DNA of 64,000 bases from Sapientia aquatica (GTDB lineage Bacteria > Pseudomonadota > Gammaproteobacteria > Burkholderiales > Burkholderiaceae_D), in the NCBI RefSeq assembly GCF_004358105.1, contig NZ_SMYL01000006.1, forward strand, positions 1 to 64,000, written 5' to 3'. The position numbers and the translations under genes were made by a program. Below, one piece after another: positions 6,966 to 18,625 of the stretch. A model generated the notes under the pieces. It did no database searches, had not been told where the DNA came from, and saw only the letters and a program-made list of their open reading frames with translations. The stretch's first letter is position 1; every line of letters starts with the position of its first letter.

Positions 6966-9770
6966 TTAACCACTATTGCGCAACCCCGCTGCCACGCCGT
7001 TAATCGTCATGTGTATCCCGCGCCGTACACGTTCGTCTTGGTCGCCGTTGCGGTAACGTTTTAGCAGCTCCACTTGCACGTGATTGAGTGGCGACATGTA
7101 GGGGAAGCGATTGCGGATCGAGCGCTTTAATAGCGGGTTGGCGGCTAATAAATCGCTTTGGCCCGAGATTGATTTCAATGCGGTGATGGTGGCGCTATGT
7201 CCCTCGCAAATACGGTTGAAGATGGTGTTGCGTAACTGCTCGTCGTTGACTAGTTCCGAGTAGCGGCGGGCGATGTTGAGGTCGCTTTTTGCTAAGACCA
7301 TTTCCATATTGGATAACAAGGTGGTGAAGAACGGCCAGTTAACAAACATCTCTTGCAGCAAAGCCAAGCCAGTGTCAGGGTTAGCGGCTAAATAGGCGTT
7401 GACCGCGGAACCGAAACCGTACCAGCCGGGTAGCATCAAGCGGCATTGCGACCAGCTAAAGACCCACGGAATGGCGCGTAAGTCTTCAATCGCGGTGGTT
7501 TTTTTACGCGAAGCTGGGCGGCTACCGATGTTTAGTCCAGCGATTTCTGAGATCACGGTGGATTCCCAAAAATACTGCTCGAACCCTTCGGTTTCATAAA
7601 CCAAATCGCGGTAAGCAGTGAAAGCATGTTCGGATAATGCGTCCATGCAAGCCAAATATTCTGGCTTGGGTGCAGGTTCAGTTTTAGCTAGCAAACTCGC
7701 TTCCAAGGTGGCGGCGGCTAATACTTCTAAATTGCGACGACCGACTTCGGGGTTAGCGTATTTGGCGGTGATGACTTCGCCTTGTTCGGTTAAACGAATT
7801 TGACCTTGTACCGCACCAGCAGGCTGGGCCAAAATCGCTTGGTAGCTCGGTCCACCGCCCCGACCGACTGAGCCGCCGCGACCGTGGAATAAACGCAGGC
7901 GCACATTTTTTTCGGCGAATACGTCGATCAAAGCTAACTCGGCTTTGTACAATTCCCAACCTGAGGTTAAGAAGCCGCCATCTTTATTGCTATCGGAATA
8001 GCCCAACATCACTTCTTGCGCATTATCGCGGCTTGCCAACAAGCGAGCGTATTCGGGCAAGCTTAATAAATGCCGCATGATCGGCGCGCTGTTTTGCAAA
8101 TCGCCGATGGTTTCAAACAGCGGAATAATGTTCACATCCAAACGCGCTTCTTGCGGATGCAATAAACCGGCCTCTTTTAACAGAACCGCCAATTCCAATA
8201 AATCAGAGACGCTATCGGTTTTGGAGATAATGCAGTTCGGCACTGCGGCTTTGCCGTAGCGATCTTGCGCGGTGCGGGCGGCGCGGTAAATGGATAGCTC
8301 GGATTGCGTTTCTTCGGAATAGGTGATGTAAGGCGAAGCCAACGGGCGCGGTGTGCTGATTTCGGCCAGCAGCAATTGAATCCGCCCTGCTTCGTCTTGC
8401 TCTAAATAGCGGCACTCAGGATTGGCGCTGGCTAATAATTCAGCCACCACGCGTTCGTGCACATCGGAGTTCTGGCGCAAGTCGATCGGCGCTAACGAGA
8501 AGCCGAATACATCAACCGCACGACGCAAATGACGCAAACGACCGCGCGCTAAAGCAGCGGAGCCGTTGGACAACAAGGAGCGATGCACAATCGCTAAATC
8601 GGCCGACAACTGCTCAACGTTTTGATACGCCTCTGCGTCGCCCGTTGGATGAATCACCGGTTCACCGCCCAACAAATGCCGATACGTTGCCGCTAAGCGC
8701 GCATACATGCCGGCAATCGCGCGGCGATACGGCTCGTCTGAGCGATGCTGGGATTGATCGGGCGAATGGGCCGCCAATTGCAGCAACTCGTCCGACGCGC
8801 CAACCAATAATTGCGCCACCGATAATTGCGAACCCAGCGCGTGCAATTCTTCCAAATAAAAACGCAGAGCGCGGCCACATTGCATGGCCAAGGTTTTTTC
8901 CAAAATATCGGCGGTCACAAAAGGATTGCCATCGCGGTCGCCACCAATCCAGCTTCCCATTTTAAAGAAGCTGGGCAATTCCACCGCAGGATTAGAGTTG
9001 AATTGCTGACTTAATAAATCTTCCAATCCAGCGTACAAATTTGGCAGTTCGCGCAGCAGGGTGTAATCATAAAAAGTCAGGCCGTTTTCAACTTCATCCA
9101 AGACCGACAATTTAGACGTACGCAGCATGCGGGTCTGCCACAGGGTTAAGACCGCGCGATTTAAGGCTTCTTCGTTAGCGGCTGATTCTTCGGGCGTAAG
9201 CTGCATGCGGTCGCGTTCATTGAGCAAACGACCAATCACCATTTGGCAGTTCAAAATACTTTTGCGCTGCACTTCGGTGGGGTGCGCGGTCAGCACTGGG
9301 CTGATTAAAGCCGTTTGAAAGAATTCGAGTAATTCGGCTGGCTTGTGTCCGCTGTCTAACAATGAACTCAGAGTGAAGGCCAAGCTGCCTTGCTTTGGTG
9401 GTGAGCCAGCAATCAAGTGGGCGCGTGAGCGGCGAATATGATGTTGGTCTTCGGCGATATTGGAGAGGTGCGAAAAATAGCTAAAGGCGCGAATCACGCG
9501 GGTCAAATTGTCATTGCTTAATGAATTGAGCGACTGCTCCAAACTCTTCTTACCTGCTTCATCGCCATCGCGGCTAAATCGAATCGCACTCTGGCGCACC
9601 GATTCAATAATGTTGAAGATCGCTTCGCCGTGCTGGCTGCGTACCGTATCGCCCAAAATGCGGCCTAAATGACGGATGTCGTCACGCAATTGCTGATCTT
9701 TGTCGTCAGCGCCAGCGAGATTATTGAGATCGGAGGAATTGGATGCAGCAGGCGTAACCAGAGCGTTCAT
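6966..9770 (-). CDS. ppc: Phosphoenolpyruvate carboxylase
   Basis: Makes oxaloacetate from phosphoenolpyruvate and bicarbonate, refilling the TCA cycle. The 934-residue protein is slightly longer than the usual 880-910. It shows the catalytic histidine motif [11 protein letters not shown] (about residue 160), [10 protein letters not shown] (about 587), [14 protein letters not shown] (about 627), QGEVI and the C-terminal GxR...NG ending typical of the family. An in-frame TTG exists at 9788, but ATG 9770 is the better start. The N-terminal 30 residues are Asn/Ser/Asp-rich and variable. The gene converges on the T6SS cassette, which marks the boundary between accessory and core DNA. No neighbour appears co-transcribed. 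Confidence 0.97.
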   Translation of the reverse strand: MNALVTPAASNSSDLNNLAGADDKDQQLRDDIRHLGRILGDTVRSQHGEAIFNIIESVRQSAIRFSRDGDEAGKKSLEQSLNSLSNDNLTRVIRAFSYFSHLSNIAEDQHHIRRSRAHLIAGSPPKQGSLAFTLSSLLDSGHKPAELLEFFQTALISPVLTAHPTEVQRKSILNCQMVIGRLLNERDRMQLTPEESAANEEALNRAVLTLWQTRMLRTSKLSVLDEVENGLTFYDYTLLRELPNLYAGLEDLLSQQFNSNPAVELPSFFKMGSWIGGDRDGNPFVTADILEKTLAMQCGRALRFYLEELHALGSQLSVAQLLVGASDELLQLAAHSPDQSQHRSDEPYRRAIAGMYARLAATYRHLLGGEPVIHPTGDAEAYQNVEQLSADLAIVHRSLLSNGSAALARGRLRHLRRAVDVFGFSLAPIDLRQNSDVHERVVAELLASANPECRYLEQDEAGRIQLLLAEISTPRPLASPYITYSEETQSELSIYRAARTAQDRYGKAAVPNCIISKTDSVSDLLELAVLLKEAGLLHPQEARLDVNIIPLFETIGDLQNSAPIMRHLLSLPEYARLLASRDNAQEVMLGYSDSNKDGGFLTSGWELYKAELALIDVFAEKNVRLRLFHGRGGSVGRGGGPSYQAILAQPAGAVQGQIRLTEQGEVITAKYANPEVGRRNLEVLAAATLEASLLAKTEPAPKPEYLACMDALSEHAFTAYRDLVYETEGFEQYFWESTVISEIAGLNIGSRPASRKKTTAIEDLRAIPWVFSWSQCRLMLPGWYGFGSAVNAYLAANPDTGLALLQEMFVNWPFFTTLLSNMEMVLAKSDLNIARRYSELVNDEQLRNTIFNRICEGHSATITALKSISGQSDLLAANPLLKRSIRNRFPYMSPLNHVQVELLKRYRNGDQDERVRRGIHMTINGVAAGLRNSG

Positions 9771-9825
9771 GCTAGGAATCTTTATCAAATAGCAAAATTA
9801 ATCGGAAGACAAGCAAAATAATTTG

Positions 9826-9854
9826 TTTAAACACAGAAAAACGCGAACTTTCAA
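9826..9854 (-). promoter_or_regulatory. Candidate sigma-70 promoter of ppc
   Basis: Read leftward: TTGAAA (9849-9854), 17-bp spacer, TTTAAA (9826-9831), about 56 bp before the ppc ATG. The match is moderate and the region is AT-rich, so a chance match is possible. Confidence 0.35.
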
Positions 9855-9926
9855 AATTAAATTCTGAAAATTCGCCGTTAAACGTGATTTTCCTCGCTTA
9901 TGTTGCATTGCGTCAAGTGAATAAAA

Positions 9927-10547
9927 TTAATCGCGCTTTTGCCAGATTTGCCAGCGCTCGTTACCAGCAAAAACGGGGATAGAATCATCGACTGGATTGT
10001 TTTCTAGGCAATCGAAATGAGGCGCTAACAACCCATCTAACTCGGCTTGGCTAATGGAGAAAGGCGGGCCACTTTTGGACGTGGCTTCGGTGATAAAAAA
10101 GAATCCCAGTAATAAGGACTTGGCAGGCAGCAATTGAGCCCACCGCGCCGCAAGCTGCGCACGCAAATGTAGCGGCAGCGCGCATAAAAAAGCGCGTTCA
10201 TAAATGAACGCCAGCGGCTCGGCGGGCTGAAATTCAAAGAAATCGGCTTCAACAAAGCGATCAGCGCAGGCAGGATGGGCAGCTTTGGCAGCGGCAACGG
10301 CGGCAGGTGAAAAGTCAATCGCCGCCACATCCCAACCAAGCTGCGCGAGGAACGCCGCCTCATAACCCGTTCCGCAACCGGGAATTAAACAAGCCTGATT
10401 TGAGTGGTGAGTGATAGAGGAAAAATAGCGCTGCGCAGCGTGCGGAACGCCGCCCTTATCCCAAGGCATAAACTGCCGCTCAAACCGTTCATCCCAAAAA
10501 GCAGGATTGCTGGCGTCGCGTTGGGTAAAGGTGGGCGAATGAGGCAT
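9927..10547 (-). CDS. TPMT-family class I SAM-dependent methyltransferase
   Basis: The 206-residue product has the Rossmann SAM-binding motif IPGCGTGYEAAFLA and a preceding FWDERFERQFMPWDKG block. These are the signatures of the thiopurine/thiol methyltransferase-like (TPMT) group, whose bacterial members methylate small thiol, selenium or tellurium compounds or aromatic thiols. A further acidic motif (VDFSP-like AAIDFSPAAV) should hold the ribose of SAM. Start chosen at ATG 10547, which leaves 13 bp after the ubiB stop; the open frame upstream runs into ubiB and is not family-like. It is probably the last gene of the ubiJ-ubiB unit. The substrate cannot be told from sequence. Confidence 0.82.
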   Translation of the reverse strand: MPHSPTFTQRDASNPAFWDERFERQFMPWDKGGVPHAAQRYFSSITHHSNQACLIPGCGTGYEAAFLAQLGWDVAAIDFSPAAVAAAKAAHPACADRFVEADFFEFQPAEPLAFIYERAFLCALPLHLRAQLAARWAQLLPAKSLLLGFFFITEATSKSGPPFSISQAELDGLLAPHFDCLENNPVDDSIPVFAGNERWQIWQKRD

Positions 10548-10560
10548 GGAGTGGAGCGAA

Positions 10561-12117
10561 CTACTCCATAAAGAACGACCAAAGCTGCAATAAAACCACG
10601 CCACCCAAGAATCCGCCTGCAAACCAAATAATGGTGCGCAAAAGGCGATTGGTGGTGCGTTGTTCGTGCAGCAGTTGCGTGATTAATTGCGGTTGCGTGT
10701 CTTCGGCGGCGCGACTTAATGCGCCGTGCACCAAACGCGGCAACTGCGGCAAGATGTGCGCGTAACGCGGCGCTTCATTTTTCAAGTTTTGCCACAAACC
10801 CTGCCAACCCATTTGCTCGGCCATCCAGCTTTCCAAATACGGTTTGGCCGTTTTCCACAAGTCCAATTCTGGGTCAAGCTGACGACCTAAACCTTCGATA
10901 TTGAGCAAGGTTTTTTGCAGCAAAACCAATTGCGGTTGCACTTCCACGTTAAAGCGACGCGACGTTTGGAATAAGCGCAGCAGCACGTTACCAAACGAAA
11001 TATCTTTTAATGGGCGATCAAAAATCGGCTCACAACAAGCCCGCACCGCAGCTTCTAATTCATCGACCCGAGTATCTTTTGGCGCCCAACCGGATTCAAT
11101 ATGCGCTTGTGCCACGCGCTTGTAATCGCGTCTAAAAAAGGCCAAGAAATTTTGCGATAAATAATCTTTGTCGAAATCATTGAGCGTGCCGACAATCCCA
11201 AAATCGAGCGCAATATAGCGGCCCAAGGTAGCAGGATCAATCGACACCATGATGTTACCGGGATGCATATCAGCGTGAAAAAAGCCGTCACGAAAAACTT
11301 GGGTGAAGAAGATTTCCACACCGTCGCGCGAGAGCTTGTTCAAATCGACACCGGCTTCGATCAGCTTATCGATTTGCGACACTGGAACGCCACGCATGCG
11401 CTCCATCACGATGACCGAGTCCGAGCAAAAATCCCAAATCATTTCTGGCACCAACAGCAATTTGCCATCGGCGAAATTACGACGCAATTGGCTGCCGTTG
11501 GCGGCTTCGCGCATTAAATCTAATTCGTCGTGCAGATATTTATCGAACTCAGCAACGACTTCCTTGGGTTTAAGGCGCTTGCCGTCTTTCCAGCCCCATT
11601 CCAGCAAACCAGCCGCAACGTGCATCAAGGCCACGTCTTGATCGATGCTTTTTTTCATGGCTGGGCGCAGCACTTTGACCGCGACTTCACGACCGTCTTT
11701 TAAGGTCGCAAAATGCACTTGCGCAATCGAGGCGGAAGCCACCGGAATGCGCTCAAAAGTGGCAAATAATTGATCCGGCGGCGCGCCCAATGATTTGGTA
11801 ATTTGGGCAATCGCCAAATCGCTATCAAACGGTGGAACGCGGTCTTGCAGCTTGGCGAGTTCATCGGCAATATCCATCGGCATCAAATCGCGCCGGGTCG
11901 ATAACACCTGACCAAACTTAACAAAAATCGGGCCCAATTCTTCTAGCGCAAGCCGCAACCGCTGGCCGCGCGGCGCACTCAAGTCGCGCCAAAACAGCAG
12001 CAACTCTAAAGCACGCACCGCTCTTCCAGCGCCCAAGGTTGAAAACGCAATTTCGTCTAATCCATAACGCGCGGTGACTGAAAATATTTTTAATAATCGA
12101 GAAAATTTACCCAACAT
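10561..12117 (-). CDS. ubiB: UbiB, ABC1/ADCK-type kinase-like protein for ubiquinone synthesis
   Basis: UbiB is an atypical protein-kinase-like ATPase needed for aerobic ubiquinone synthesis, thought to help extract or present lipid intermediates. The 518-residue protein has the KxGQ motif ([11 protein letters not shown]), the nucleotide loop ASIAQVHFA, the invariant Lys of EVAVKVLRP, the catalytic-type HADMHPGN and the DFG motif. A hydrophobic C-terminal anchor ends the protein ([15 protein letters not shown]). ATG 12117 is used; it overlaps the end of ubiJ by 11 bp. A GTG 18 bp upstream is possible. The overlap with ubiJ suggests coupled translation of two members of the same pathway. Confidence 0.95.
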   Translation of the reverse strand: MLGKFSRLLKIFSVTARYGLDEIAFSTLGAGRAVRALELLLFWRDLSAPRGQRLRLALEELGPIFVKFGQVLSTRRDLMPMDIADELAKLQDRVPPFDSDLAIAQITKSLGAPPDQLFATFERIPVASASIAQVHFATLKDGREVAVKVLRPAMKKSIDQDVALMHVAAGLLEWGWKDGKRLKPKEVVAEFDKYLHDELDLMREAANGSQLRRNFADGKLLLVPEMIWDFCSDSVIVMERMRGVPVSQIDKLIEAGVDLNKLSRDGVEIFFTQVFRDGFFHADMHPGNIMVSIDPATLGRYIALDFGIVGTLNDFDKDYLSQNFLAFFRRDYKRVAQAHIESGWAPKDTRVDELEAAVRACCEPIFDRPLKDISFGNVLLRLFQTSRRFNVEVQPQLVLLQKTLLNIEGLGRQLDPELDLWKTAKPYLESWMAEQMGWQGLWQNLKNEAPRYAHILPQLPRLVHGALSRAAEDTQPQLITQLLHEQRTTNRLLRTIIWFAGGFLGGVVLLQLWSFFME

Positions 12118-12694
12118 CCGAACGCGCCTTTTCACATTTTTCTAATCGCTTCATTAAGCGCTCAACATCATCCCGAGTGCGACTCACGTTTTGCGCAAAT
12201 TCAGCGACTTGGGACGGACGAACTAGCATGGGATTTTCTTCTAAAAAATATTCCGCTAGATTTTCTTGCAGTTTTTGCGCATTGCTTTGCAAGGTGGAGA
12301 AAACTGATTTACTGGTTTGTGCAATTCGGCGGCCTGCGATGTCGCCAAACACTTTGCTTAACTCATGCTCTAGATCAGGCCGTAAATTTTTACCTAGGTC
12401 AGAAATAGTTTGCGCCAAATCCGCGTCGCCTTCTAACTTTACATACGAGGCAGCGCGCTCTTTGTTTTGCAAAATCAAGGGCACGTCCGAGGGATTGATG
12501 CGGATCGTGACATTGGCGACTTCATCGTCCGCGGCTGAATCAAGCTGTCCCTGTGCGTTAATTTTTAAACGCAATGCGATCGGCGCAATTTCAATGCACG
12601 CGACTTTGCCGGCGTGTTGCTGCAATTGCTCAGCGGCCCAAGGTTCTTGGGCTAGTAGGTGATTGAGGGCGGGCAGAATTAAAGTTGGGTTCAT
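12107..12694 (-). CDS. ubiJ: UbiJ, SCP2-domain accessory factor for ubiquinone synthesis
   Basis: UbiJ binds the hydrophobic ubiquinone intermediates through an SCP2 (sterol carrier) fold and nucleates the Ubi complex. The 195-residue protein has an SCP2-like region (residues 20-110, with [11 protein letters not shown] and [14 protein letters not shown], and [15 protein letters not shown]). A C-terminal helical part with a coiled-coil-like end ([18 protein letters not shown]) follows, as in UbiJ. It sits directly upstream of ubiB and downstream of ubiE, the order seen in Escherichia coli (ubiE-ubiJ-ubiB), which strengthens the call. Confidence 0.9.
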   Translation of the reverse strand: MNPTLILPALNHLLAQEPWAAEQLQQHAGKVACIEIAPIALRLKINAQGQLDSAADDEVANVTIRINPSDVPLILQNKERAASYVKLEGDADLAQTISDLGKNLRPDLEHELSKVFGDIAGRRIAQTSKSVFSTLQSNAQKLQENLAEYFLEENPMLVRPSQVAEFAQNVSRTRDDVERLMKRLEKCEKARSDVG

Positions 12695-12828
12695 TTTCTG
12701 GTTATCAGTTGAGCTGGTTAAGCGTCAGGTCAACATTAGTCGTGCATCGATTTGAATCTTGGAAAAAATCTCGTCGCAACGGTTAGGCTGCCTATTCGCC
12801 GCTTTACTGCAGCTTTATTACAACTTAT

Positions 12829-13563
12829 TTACAGCTTAATACCAGTATGCAAAGCCGCCACACCAGCCGATAGATTGAAGTAATTCACGCAATCCAAACC
12901 GGCTTCTTGCATCATCGTTTTTAAGGTTTCTTGATCAGGATGCATCCGAATTGATTCCGCCAAATACCGATAGCTGTCGGCGTCATTGGCGATCATTTTT
13001 CCTAGCCATGGCAAAACAGAAAAGGAATAAACGTCATACGGCTTTTGCAAAGCGGTCGCGACTTTAGAGAATTCCAACACCAATAATTTGCCACCCGGTT
13101 TGAGTACGCGTCGCATTTCGGCTAAGGCGGCATCTTTGTGGGTCATATTGCGCAATCCAAAAGCTACGGTGACACGATCAAAATAATTGTCTGGGAAGGG
13201 GATTTTTTCGGCGTCGCATAACAAGGTCGGGGTCAAAATGCCTTTGTTAAGCAAGCGATCGCGACCAACGCGCAACATCGATTCGTTAATATCGGTCAAC
13301 CACACTTCACCGGATGGGCCGGCTTGTTTGGCGAATTCTTTAGACAAATCACCCGTACCACCGGCGATATCGAGCACTTTAAATCCTGGGCGCACACCAG
13401 CTTGAGCAATCGTAAATATCTTCCACGCCCGATGCAAACCGGCCGACATTAAATCGTTCATCACGTCGTATTTGGATGCGACAGAATGAAAAACTTCCGC
13501 CACTTTGTGGACTTTTTCATTTTCTTCGACTGTGGCGTAACCAAAATGGGTGGTATTTGTCAT
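12829..13563 (-). CDS. ubiE: UbiE, ubiquinone/menaquinone C-methyltransferase
   Basis: Transfers a methyl group from SAM to the quinone ring in ubiquinone (and menaquinone) synthesis. The 244-residue protein has the usual UbiE length. It shows an N-terminal [17 protein letters not shown] block, the SAM motif [20 protein letters not shown], and the UbiE signature [24 protein letters not shown]. Translation starts at ATG 13563. A 134-bp gap separates it from ubiJ, and no terminator is visible there, so ubiE-ubiJ-ubiB may be one transcript driven by the promoter at 13603-13631. Confidence 0.97.
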   Translation of the reverse strand: MTNTTHFGYATVEENEKVHKVAEVFHSVASKYDVMNDLMSAGLHRAWKIFTIAQAGVRPGFKVLDIAGGTGDLSKEFAKQAGPSGEVWLTDINESMLRVGRDRLLNKGILTPTLLCDAEKIPFPDNYFDRVTVAFGLRNMTHKDAALAEMRRVLKPGGKLLVLEFSKVATALQKPYDVYSFSVLPWLGKMIANDADSYRYLAESIRMHPDQETLKTMMQEAGLDCVNYFNLSAGVAALHTGIKL

Positions 13564-13602
13564 GATTTGTGCTCAATTTAGCGTGGAACCGAAAGATGCT
13601 GA

Positions 13603-13631
13603 ATTATAGTTGTTTTGCCCTGGGGTTACAA
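13603..13631 (-). promoter_or_regulatory. Sigma-70 type promoter of ubiE
   Basis: Read leftward: TTGTAA (13626-13631), 17-bp spacer, perfect TATAAT (13603-13608), 39 bp before the ubiE ATG. Confidence 0.6.
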
Positions 13632-13772
13632 AACTAGCTGGGATTTCTCGGTATTAGATCGGGACAGCGGTGGCGCTTGTCCTTGGTTGCGGAATTCACG
13701 TTATTGGTGCTGCGAGCGGATGGTAACCGCGCGGGTTGCCTGTACAGAAATGGTGACCTGCCGATTCACTTC

Positions 13773-14168
13773 TTAATGCGACGAGCAGCCTTTGGGTGCG
13801 GCCATCATGGGAATATCCCGCCCCGTCTCAGCAGGATAGCCCGCCGCTTGCAGCTTATCTAAATACTCTTGCCACAGCGTCGCTTGATTTTCACCCAGCC
13901 AATACAAGTATTCCCAAGTGAATAAGCCGCTGTTGTGACCATCATTAAAATGTGGCTGGACCGCGTAGTTACCGACTGGCTCTAGCGCCGTTAAAGACAC
14001 ATTACGCTTACCAGTTTGCAAAGTTTGCTGCCCTTCTCCGTGCCCTTGCACTTCGGCGGACGGGGAATACACGCGCAAGAATTCAAAGGGTAATGAAAAA
14101 GTTACCGACTCAAATTCGATTTCGAGCACTTTGGATTGAGTGCGGACTTGGATAGCTGTTGGAGTCAT
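13773..14168 (-). CDS. DUF971 domain protein
   Basis: A 131-residue soluble protein of the DUF971 family, the domain that also forms the N-terminus of gamma-butyrobetaine hydroxylase. The family is often found near quinone and Fe-S related genes, but its free-standing role is unknown to me. Visible features are an N-terminal strand-rich half (VLEIEFESVTFSLPFEFLRVYSPSAEVQGHG), the conserved GNYAVQPHFNDGHNSGLFTWEYL block, and a YWLGE segment. ATG 14168 is chosen; the frame extends to a TTG 27 bp upstream. It ends 209 bp before ubiE. It is followed closely upstream by a HIT protein gene (31 bp), so the two probably share a transcript. Confidence 0.88.
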   Translation of the reverse strand: MTPTAIQVRTQSKVLEIEFESVTFSLPFEFLRVYSPSAEVQGHGEGQQTLQTGKRNVSLTALEPVGNYAVQPHFNDGHNSGLFTWEYLYWLGENQATLWQEYLDKLQAAGYPAETGRDIPMMAAPKGCSSH

Positions 14169-14199
14169 GATGTTATTTTGTTGTAGAGGTTGCAAAAGA

Positions 14200-14625
14200 C
14201 TAGGCTAAGCGCGCTTGGATGGCCGCTTTTAACGCCGGAATCAAGCCAGCGCGCTCTCGCATTGCGGGATTAATGCTGCGCTCAACCTGCCCCCAAATTG
14301 GGTTAGGAAAATGCATATCGTCTTTAAAACGTGGAATCACATGCCAATGCAGATGCGGCACCATGTTGCCAAAACTGGCTAAGTTGATTTTATCGGGTTG
14401 AATCACGTCACGAATCGCCTGCTCAACCTGCCAAACTACATTCATCATCAAGGTACGCTTTTCCAACGGCAAATCGCTCATTTCCTGCACGTGCTCGTGC
14501 CAGATGACGCGACAAAAACCGGGATAGTGCGCATCGTTGACTAACACAACGCGCCATTCGTCGGCTTTGACAATCACGTCACCTTGTTGCTGACATAACT
14601 CGCACTGGCTATTGGGCATGTTCAT
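14200..14625 (-). CDS. HIT-family nucleotide-binding protein
   Basis: A 141-residue protein with the histidine triad HLHWHVIPR (about residues 92-100), where one His acts as nucleophile on nucleoside phosphoramidates or dinucleoside polyphosphates. An N-terminal CELC pair resembles the zinc-type start seen in some HIT proteins. Other typical segments are RVVLVNDAHYPGFCRVIWHEHVQEMSDL and NLASFGNMVPHLH. Gene order places it between the large FAD/Fe-S dehydrogenase (22 bp upstream) and DUF971, all leftward, so it may be co-transcribed. The natural substrate cannot be deduced. Confidence 0.92.
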   Translation of the reverse strand: MNMPNSQCELCQQQGDVIVKADEWRVVLVNDAHYPGFCRVIWHEHVQEMSDLPLEKRTLMMNVVWQVEQAIRDVIQPDKINLASFGNMVPHLHWHVIPRFKDDMHFPNPIWGQVERSINPAMRERAGLIPALKAAIQARLA

Positions 14626-14647
14626 CGGTTCCTATGGACGAAAATAA

Positions 14648-17600
14648 TCACACTAACACGCGCTCAATGCCGCCGTTGTTGGCGTTGGCAACATAGTCTT
14701 GCATCCAGTTTTCGCCCAACAAATGCTTGGCCATCTCGACCACGATGTAATCAGCAGTGCTGCCGCTGTCCTCATTAAAGCGGGACAAGCCTTGCAAGCA
14801 AGCGGGACACGAGGTGAGGATTTTGACGTCACCATCAAAACCATCGGCACGCAGTTTGTTTGCGCCTTTCGTCATCTCGTCTTCTTTGCGGAAGCGGATT
14901 TGGGTAGAAACATCTGGACGGGAAACCGCCAACGTACCGGCTTCGCCGCAGCAACGATCGTTCTTCTCAATCTTTTGTGCATCGACCGTGGTGATCAAAC
15001 CGTTCACCGTTTTAAGCGGGTCTTGCAATTTCATCGGTGTATGGCACGGGTCGTGATACATATACCGCGTACCCGTTACGCCTTCTAATTTAACGTTCTT
15101 TTCCAATAGATATTCGTGAATATCGAGCATGCGGCAACCCGGGAAAATTTTCTCAAACTGGTAACCCGCCAATTGGTCGTAGCACGTACCGCACGACACC
15201 ACCACGGTTTTAATATCGAGGTAATTTAAGGTGTTCGCCATGCGATGGAACAGCACGCGATTGTCAGTGATGATTTTGTCGCCTTTTTCAAAATCGCCCG
15301 CGCTGCGCTGCGGATAGCCGCAACACAAGTAACCCGGTGGTAGCACCGTTTGCACACCAACATGCCACAACATGGCTTGGGTTGCCAAACCGACTTGGGA
15401 GAACAACCGTTCTGAGCCGCAACCCGGGAAATAAAATACCGCTTCGGTATCCGCATTTGTTTGCTGCGGATTACGAATAATCGGCACGACTTTATCGTCC
15501 TCAATATCGAGCAAAGCACGCGCGGTTTTCTTGGGCAGATTACCCGGCATTTTTTTATTGATGAAGTGGATTACCTGTTCTTTGATCGGCGCTTTACCAA
15601 CAGACGATGGCGGCGCTTTGGTTTGCTTTTTAACCCACGATTTGAGCAAAGTATTTCCCCAACGCTGGGCTGTAACACCGACGCCAAAAATCATCGTGCG
15701 TGCCGCTTTGATCGTCGCAGGGTCTTTCGCATTCAAGAAAAACATCGAGGTCGCGGTGCCGGGATTGAAGGACTTTTTGTCCATCTTGCGCAATAAATTA
15801 CGCATATTCATCGACACATCACCAAAGTCAATATTGACCGGGCAAGGGGTTAAACACTTATGGCAAACGGTGCAATGATCGGCCACGTCTTCAAATTCTT
15901 CCCAATGCTTGATCGATATCCCGCGCCGCGTTTGTTCTTCGTATAAAAAGGCTTCTACCAGCAGCGAGGTCGCTAAAATTTTATTGCGTGGTGAATACAA
16001 TAAATTAGCGCGCGGAACGTGGGTCGCGCACACCGGTTTGCATTTACCGCAGCGCAAACAATCTTTCACGCTATTGGCAATCGCACCGATATCGCTTTGC
16101 TGCATGATGAGCGATTCGTGCCCCATCAAACCGAATGACGGTGTGTAGGCGTTACGCAAATCGGCGTCTAAGCCAGATAAATTAAGCAATTTACCTTTGT
16201 TAAAACGACCTTCAGGATCGATGCGTAATTTGTAGTCGCGGAAATCTTTAATCTCGGCTTCGGTGAGATATTCCAACTTGGTGATACCAATTCCGTGCTC
16301 GCCAGATATCACCCCATTCAAGCGACGCGCCAAAACCATAATGCGATCAACCGCTTTGTGCGCGACTTGCAGCATATCGTAATCGTCGGAATTGACCGGT
16401 AAATTGGTGTGCACATTGCCGTCACCAGCATGCATGTGCAGCGCGACAAATACGCGGCTACGCAACACTTTTTTGTGCGTCGCGACGCATTGATCCAAGA
16501 TTAATTTAAAGGCCGAACCGGTAAACAATTGGCGCAATTGGGCGCGTAATTCGTTTTTCCATGAAATCCGAATCGTGCGATCTTGCACCACATCGAATAA
16601 GGTCGCTGTCGGTTGCCGTTGCAAACGTTCTTCTAAGACTGGCGTGAGTTTTTCCAAGCCAATGTCTGCTAGTTGCGAAATGAACTCGACTAGCGGCTTA
16701 TCCAATTCCTGCAATAGCGTTTCCCAGCGAGTACCGACTGCTTGCAGCAACACTTGCGCTTGCGCGATCCGGTCTTCGAAAATTTCGGCCGCAGGAATTT
16801 CTTCGCCATCCGCGTCTTCGTTTTTACCTAGAGGTAGATTCCCCGTCGCGAAATAATCACGTAACGCCGCAACCAAGGCCAATTTATTTTGAATCGACAA
16901 TTCAATATTGATGCGCTCGATCCCGTCGGTGTATTCACCCATGCGATCAAGGGGGATTACCACGTCTTCGTTGATTTTGAAGGCGTTGGTATGCTTGGAA
17001 ATGGCGGCAGTTTTAGCGCGATCGAGCCAAAACTTTTTGCGCGCTTCAGGCGAAACGGCGACGAAGCCTTCGCCCACGCGGGTGTTCGCAATCCGAATAA
17101 CTTCCGACGCCGCCAACGCGACCGCGTTTTCATCGTCGCCCACGATGTCGCCAAACAGCGCCATCTTTGGTAAGACGCCGCGTTTAGATTTGGTGGTGTA
17201 ACCAACTGCGCGTAGATAACGTTCGTCCAAATGTTCCAAGCCAGCCAAAATCGCGCCGCCTTGTTTGGTTTGTCCGTCTAAGTAATCTTTGATCTCCACA
17301 ATCGACGGAATCGCATCGCGCGCTTGGCCGAAAAACTCCAAGCAAACCGTGCGCGCAAATTTTGGCATCTTGTGCAAAATCCAGCGCGCTGAGGTGATCA
17401 AGCCGTCGCAACCTTCTTTTTGAATTCCGGGCAAACCAGCTAAGAATTTATCGGTGACGTCTTTACCCAAACCTTCTTTGCGGAAGGTGCGACCGGGGAT
17501 GTCGAGTTGTTCAGTTTTAAACGGCGTTTGCTGGCCGGGATGAGTCCATTCCAATTTAAATTTGGCGACTTCTACATCGTGAATCTTGCCTAGGTTGTGC

Positions 17601-18625
17601 TCCAAGCGCGTGACTTCTAGCCAATCGCCATTCGGATCAACCATGCGCCATGACGCTAAATTGTCCAGTGCGGTGCCCCATAACACGGCTTTTTTACCGC
17701 CCGCATTCATCGCCACGTTACCGCCTATGCAGGATGCTTCGGCAGAAGTTGGATCGACCGCAAACACGAAGCCGGCTTTTTCAGCCGCATCAGTTACGCG
17801 TTTAGTGACCACGCCAGCACCCGAATAAATCGTGGCGTATGGCGTGCTTAGTCCCGGCAAGACGGTCATTTCTACCGCGCCCAGGGTTTCTAATTTTTCG
17901 GTATTAATCACCGCCGAGCGCGGTGTTAATGGAATCGCGCCGCCGGTATAACCTGTTCCGCCGCCGCGCGGGATGATAGTTAGTCCTAACTCGAAGCAGC
18001 TTTTAACTAGCCCCGCCATTTCGTCTTCGGTATCTGGTGTGAGCACCACGAACGGGTATTCCACGCGCCAGTCGGTCGCGTCGGTGACGTGCGAAACGCG
18101 GGATAAACCGTCAAACTTGATATTATCTTTGGCGGTGTAACGGGCCAATAATTTGGTGGCGCGTTTGCGTAAATCGTAGGTATTACGAAACTCTTGGGCG
18201 AATTTTTCGACCGCGCCACGTGCCGCTTGCAACAATATCGCTACGCTTTTACTGCGTTCTATCCCTTGTTCGTCTTGGTCTGGGTCTTGCACACGACGCT
18301 TTTCCACCTCGGCTAGCCGATGATTGAGCGCATCGATTAACGCTTGGCGGCGTTTGGGATTGTCGAGCAAGTCGTCCTGCAAATACGGATTACGCTGCAC
18401 CACCCAGATATCGCCCAATACTTCGTACAACATGCGTGCCGAACGGCCGGTTTGACGCGCTGCGCGCAAGGTATCCAAAACGTGCCAAGCGGGTTCACCC
18501 AACAAACGAATCACGATTTCGCGGTCGGAAAATGAGGTGTAGTTGTACGGAATTTCGCGCAAGCGCGTAGGTGCGGCATCGGGACGAGCAAGATTTAGAG
18601 CGTGAATTTGAGCAGGAGCGTTCAT
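14648..18625 (-). CDS. Large DUF3683/FAD/Fe-S D-2-hydroxyacid dehydrogenase-like protein
   Basis: A 1325-residue fusion. An N-terminal DUF3683 region (about 1-180) is followed by a PCMH-type FAD-binding domain ([17 protein letters not shown]) and a GlcD/DLD-type C-terminal lobe ([18 protein letters not shown]). Two CxxCxxCxxxCP clusters ([23 protein letters not shown]) bind 4Fe-4S, and two CCG-type domains end the protein ([10 protein letters not shown] with CCGYPQ; DPCHTP with CCGEAG). This is the architecture of D-lactate or D-2-hydroxyglutarate-type dehydrogenases that pass electrons to the quinone pool. The substrate is not shown by sequence. Lone large gene; ATG 18625 used. Nearby ubiquinone genes fit but do not prove a quinone link. 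Confidence 0.9.
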   Translation of the reverse strand: MNAPAQIHALNLARPDAAPTRLREIPYNYTSFSDREIVIRLLGEPAWHVLDTLRAARQTGRSARMLYEVLGDIWVVQRNPYLQDDLLDNPKRRQALIDALNHRLAEVEKRRVQDPDQDEQGIERSKSVAILLQAARGAVEKFAQEFRNTYDLRKRATKLLARYTAKDNIKFDGLSRVSHVTDATDWRVEYPFVVLTPDTEDEMAGLVKSCFELGLTIIPRGGGTGYTGGAIPLTPRSAVINTEKLETLGAVEMTVLPGLSTPYATIYSGAGVVTKRVTDAAEKAGFVFAVDPTSAEASCIGGNVAMNAGGKKAVLWGTALDNLASWRMVDPNGDWLEVTRLEHNLGKIHDVEVAKFKLEWTHPGQQTPFKTEQLDIPGRTFRKEGLGKDVTDKFLAGLPGIQKEGCDGLITSARWILHKMPKFARTVCLEFFGQARDAIPSIVEIKDYLDGQTKQGGAILAGLEHLDERYLRAVGYTTKSKRGVLPKMALFGDIVGDDENAVALAASEVIRIANTRVGEGFVAVSPEARKKFWLDRAKTAAISKHTNAFKINEDVVIPLDRMGEYTDGIERINIELSIQNKLALVAALRDYFATGNLPLGKNEDADGEEIPAAEIFEDRIAQAQVLLQAVGTRWETLLQELDKPLVEFISQLADIGLEKLTPVLEERLQRQPTATLFDVVQDRTIRISWKNELRAQLRQLFTGSAFKLILDQCVATHKKVLRSRVFVALHMHAGDGNVHTNLPVNSDDYDMLQVAHKAVDRIMVLARRLNGVISGEHGIGITKLEYLTEAEIKDFRDYKLRIDPEGRFNKGKLLNLSGLDADLRNAYTPSFGLMGHESLIMQQSDIGAIANSVKDCLRCGKCKPVCATHVPRANLLYSPRNKILATSLLVEAFLYEEQTRRGISIKHWEEFEDVADHCTVCHKCLTPCPVNIDFGDVSMNMRNLLRKMDKKSFNPGTATSMFFLNAKDPATIKAARTMIFGVGVTAQRWGNTLLKSWVKKQTKAPPSSVGKAPIKEQVIHFINKKMPGNLPKKTARALLDIEDDKVVPIIRNPQQTNADTEAVFYFPGCGSERLFSQVGLATQAMLWHVGVQTVLPPGYLCCGYPQRSAGDFEKGDKIITDNRVLFHRMANTLNYLDIKTVVVSCGTCYDQLAGYQFEKIFPGCRMLDIHEYLLEKNVKLEGVTGTRYMYHDPCHTPMKLQDPLKTVNGLITTVDAQKIEKNDRCCGEAGTLAVSRPDVSTQIRFRKEDEMTKGANKLRADGFDGDVKILTSCPACLQGLSRFNEDSGSTADYIVVEMAKHLLGENWMQDYVANANNGGIERVLV

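Noticed and set aside
8645-8965. 106-residue open frame opposite ppc
   Set aside because: Antisense to a highly conserved enzyme gene and without family features.
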